Of a stretch of DNA of 40,691 nt, positions 39,066-40,691 are shown piece by piece. The position numbers and the translations under genes were made by a program. Source of the stretch: Candidatus Thorarchaeota archaeon (GTDB lineage Archaea > Asgardarchaeota > Thorarchaeia > Thorarchaeales > Thorarchaeaceae). The DNA lies in assembly GCA_019057595.1 (NCBI GenBank), contig DXJI01000033.1:1-40691 (forward strand), given 5' to 3'. Within the stretch, counting starts at the first letter, position 1; every line of letters begins with the position of its first letter. Under the pieces are notes generated by a model. The model searched no databases and was not told the DNA's origin. It saw nothing but the letters and a program-made list of their open reading frames with translations.

Positions 39066-40205
39066 ATGGCTGAAGACGAGTTTCTTGGCGCAAAGCCGAT
39101 TGTCATTGACAACGGCACAGGTTTGAGCAAGAACGGTTACGCCGGCGAAGATCAGCCACGCAGCGTTTGGCCCACACTGATTGGTTACCCACGTTATGAG
39201 TCAATTATGACTGACGTGGATCACTATACACGTGATTACTACATTGGTGAAGAGGCTATCAACCTACGTGGTGTACTCCGTCTGGTTTATCCGATCTCTC
39301 ATGGAATGGTTGAAGACTGGGATGCTATTGAGAAGATTTGGAGCTATACCTTTTACAACGACTTGAAGGTAGATCCTAGCGAGAATCCAGTTCTCCTCAC
39401 TGAGGCACCTTTCAACCCCAGAGAGAACAGAGAGCGCATGGCATCCGTCATGTTTGACAACTTCGGTGTACCTGCAGTGTACGTTGCCACACAGGCAGTA
39501 CTGTCACTGTACGCATCCGGAAGGACCACTGGTCTGGTTATTGACTCAGGCGATGGTGTGACCCACATAGTACCAATCTATGAGGGCTTTTCAATCAATC
39601 ACGCTATCCGAAGAATTGACCTTGCTGGTAGGGACATCACCGAGTATCTGCGCAGACTGCTAAGGCAGGCTGGCTACTCATTCGTGAGTGGTGCAGAGAA
39701 GGAGATTGTCAGAGACATCAAGGAGAAGCTATGCTACGTTGCTCTTGATCCCGAGCGAGAGAGGACAGTTGCCGACAAGGCAGGTGTTGACAAACCATAC
39801 ATGCTACCAGACGGTGAGGTAATCACTATTGGTGCAGAAAGGTTCCAGGCACCCGAGCTGTTCTTCAATCCAAGCGGTATTGGTCTAGATACAGTACCAC
39901 TCGACGATCACATTGTCGAGTCAATCAAGGCCTGTGACGTCGATTTGAGGCGTGACCTATACGCCAACATCGTACTATCAGGTGGTTCAACCATGTTCCC
40001 AGGACTCAAGGAGAGACTCCACAAGGAGATCACCGAGCTAGTACCCGAGAACATCGAAGTCCGTATCATCGCACCTCCCGAGAGACAATACTCAGTCTGG
40101 ATTGGCGGAAGCATCCTTGCTTCACTAAAGACATTCCAGAAGATGTGGGTCTCAAGAAAGGAGTTCGAAGAAGCCGGACCCGAAGTTATCCACAGATGTA
40201 TCTAA
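39066..40205 (+). CDS. Asgard actin (eukaryote-like actin homologue)
   Basis: This 379-residue actin is nearly collinear with eukaryotic actin (375 residues). Phosphate loop 1 is [18 protein letters not shown], loop 2 is [18 protein letters not shown], the adenosine motif is [20 protein letters not shown], and the end [16 protein letters not shown] closely matches subdomain 1 of actin. The protein ends HRCI, close to the HRKCF of animal actins. It should bind ATP and polymerise into filaments controlled by profilin- and gelsolin-like proteins. No such partner is in the window. ATG 39066 has GAGG 11 bases upstream. Its codons favour G/C-ending forms more than its neighbours, as expected for high expression. 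Confidence 0.96.
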   Translation: MAEDEFLGAKPIVIDNGTGLSKNGYAGEDQPRSVWPTLIGYPRYESIMTDVDHYTRDYYIGEEAINLRGVLRLVYPISHGMVEDWDAIEKIWSYTFYNDLKVDPSENPVLLTEAPFNPRENRERMASVMFDNFGVPAVYVATQAVLSLYASGRTTGLVIDSGDGVTHIVPIYEGFSINHAIRRIDLAGRDITEYLRRLLRQAGYSFVSGAEKEIVRDIKEKLCYVALDPERERTVADKAGVDKPYMLPDGEVITIGAERFQAPELFFNPSGIGLDTVPLDDHIVESIKACDVDLRRDLYANIVLSGGSTMFPGLKERLHKEITELVPENIEVRIIAPPERQYSVWIGGSILASLKTFQKMWVSRKEFEEAGPEVIHRCI

Positions 40206-40222
40206 AGGCGCAATTAGTTTCT

Positions 40223-40271
40223 GAAGGAGTGGCCGCAACGCCCTCCTTCGAATCTCTTATTTTTTTGTTTT
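40223..40271 (+). terminator. Intrinsic-type terminator after actin
   Basis: GAAGGA pairs with TCCTTC, and the inner GGC pairs with GCC, forming a stem of about ten pairs (40223-40249) with a small internal mismatch. It is followed by TCTTATTTTTTTGTTTT. A stem plus a T-run 18 bases after the actin stop is a convincing terminator. Confidence 0.65.
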
Positions 40272-40326
40272 AGCAAATATTTATTGGACGGGTTCACAGT
40301 ATCTTCTTCCGTAGAGGTGGATATGT

Positions 40327-40691
40327 ATGGGCGACGATGAAACAATTCCTGAGTGGGATTTATCACCACTTGTTGAGAGCACAAATCCTGACGATGTGAA
40401 GAAATCTCTAGATTTAGCATTAGCTGATATACAAAAGATTACTGGCATAGATAGCTCCCAAAGTGATAGTATCTCTCCTGATGAAATTCGTGAATTATAT
40501 CAAAAAATGAACGCCGCTATGCCACGATTCTACAAGCTCTTTGCCTATACGCATTTGCTGGTGAGGGCAGATGCAACTAGCAATATCGCAAAGGACCTCT
40601 ATGAATTCGCAGCAAAGTGTGCATCTAAAGTTAAATCTATTTATACAAATATTGACCTTGAACTAACCAATGTTCTGAAAGAACAACCTGA
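40327..40691 (+). CDS. M3-family oligoendopeptidase (PepF-like), N-terminal part
   Basis: The gene runs off the window after about 121 codons. The opening IPEWDLSPLVESTNPDDVKK is the typical start of oligoendopeptidase F-type M3 peptidases (W-D-L-S-x-L), followed by helices with FYKLFAYTHLLVRADAT. The HExxH zinc motif would lie about 250 residues further on. Such enzymes degrade short peptides in the cytosol. ATG 40327 follows AGAGGTGGAT; a box A-like AAATATTTATTGG (40276-40288) lies upstream, after the actin terminator. Its codons are more A/T-rich than those of actin. Confidence 0.72.
   Translation, partial: MGDDETIPEWDLSPLVESTNPDDVKKSLDLALADIQKITGIDSSQSDSISPDEIRELYQKMNAAMPRFYKLFAYTHLLVRADATSNIAKDLYEFAAKCASKVKSIYTNIDLELTNVLKEQP

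Noticed and set aside
1..40691. Search by eye for CRISPR repeats, insertion-sequence ends, rRNA and tRNA genes.
   Set aside because: No regularly spaced repeats, transposase-like genes or cloverleaf patterns were seen. Intergenic gaps are all under 300 bases.

Overview
The window looks like chromosomal DNA of an Asgard archaeon, most likely of the Thorarchaeia type; the class is my inference. The clearest evidence is a full-length eukaryote-like actin (39066-40205) in the company of archaeal information-processing genes: a proteasome alpha subunit, SBDS, the exosome subunits Rrp4, Rrp41 and Rrp42, eL43, a Brix protein, Pcc1, Cgi121, Sua5 and prefoldin beta. Gene starts are archaeal in style. 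ATG, GTG and TTG are all common, many starts follow a GGAGG or GAGGTG ribosome-binding site, and others sit about 25-30 bases after a TTTATC- or TTTAAG-like box A. I see no tRNA, rRNA, CRISPR array or insertion sequence.

Layout. Bases 1-62 hold the start of an ABC ATPase reading out of the window. Bases 213-6142 are a tight catabolic operon: hydroxyacid dehydrogenase, FGGY kinase, class II aldolase, aldehyde:ferredoxin oxidoreductase and AEC transporter. Bases 6536-9815 are a metal-uptake locus: a substrate-binding protein diverges from a NikR-type regulator that is followed by the ATPase and permease. Bases 10486-17696 form the archaeal exosome/proteasome superoperon, ending in prefoldin beta, a DUF3194 protein and a DHH phosphoesterase. 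An energy-coupling-factor (ECF) module without a substrate-binding subunit follows (17698-20133).

Bases 20208-23986 are a patch of poorly known genes. Two paralogous winged-helix proteins flank an Fe-S protein related to corrinoid-pathway subunits, next to a truncated M20 peptidase. Bases 24072-28906 encode the first three steps of histidine degradation (hutU, hutH, hutI). Bases 29014-33143 hold a phosphoribosyltransferase, tRNA-modification genes (Cgi121, a Tan1-like THUMP protein, Sua5) and a nucleotidyltransferase/CDP-alcohol phosphotransferase pair that probably makes a phospho-alcohol head group. Bases 33216-35763 contain small uncharacterised genes, a cytosolic beta-propeller and a probably inserted monooxygenase-fold gene bounded by an imperfect duplication. 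Bases 35805-38809 carry a SAMHD1-like HD phosphohydrolase, an RNase III-fold protein and a winged-helix protein with a possible nucleotide-sensing domain. The window closes with actin, a terminator and the start of an M3 oligopeptidase.

The most interesting points are these. The RNase III-fold gene has a Mini-III-like active site and lies beside a possible ligand-sensing regulator and an HD dNTPase-like gene. The leader of the proteasome alpha gene is structured. The Tan1-like gene appears to start at CTG. The NikR-type regulator has a perfect nickel site but sits in a zinc/manganese-type transporter locus. The Fe-S/winged-helix neighbourhood contains a gene remnant.
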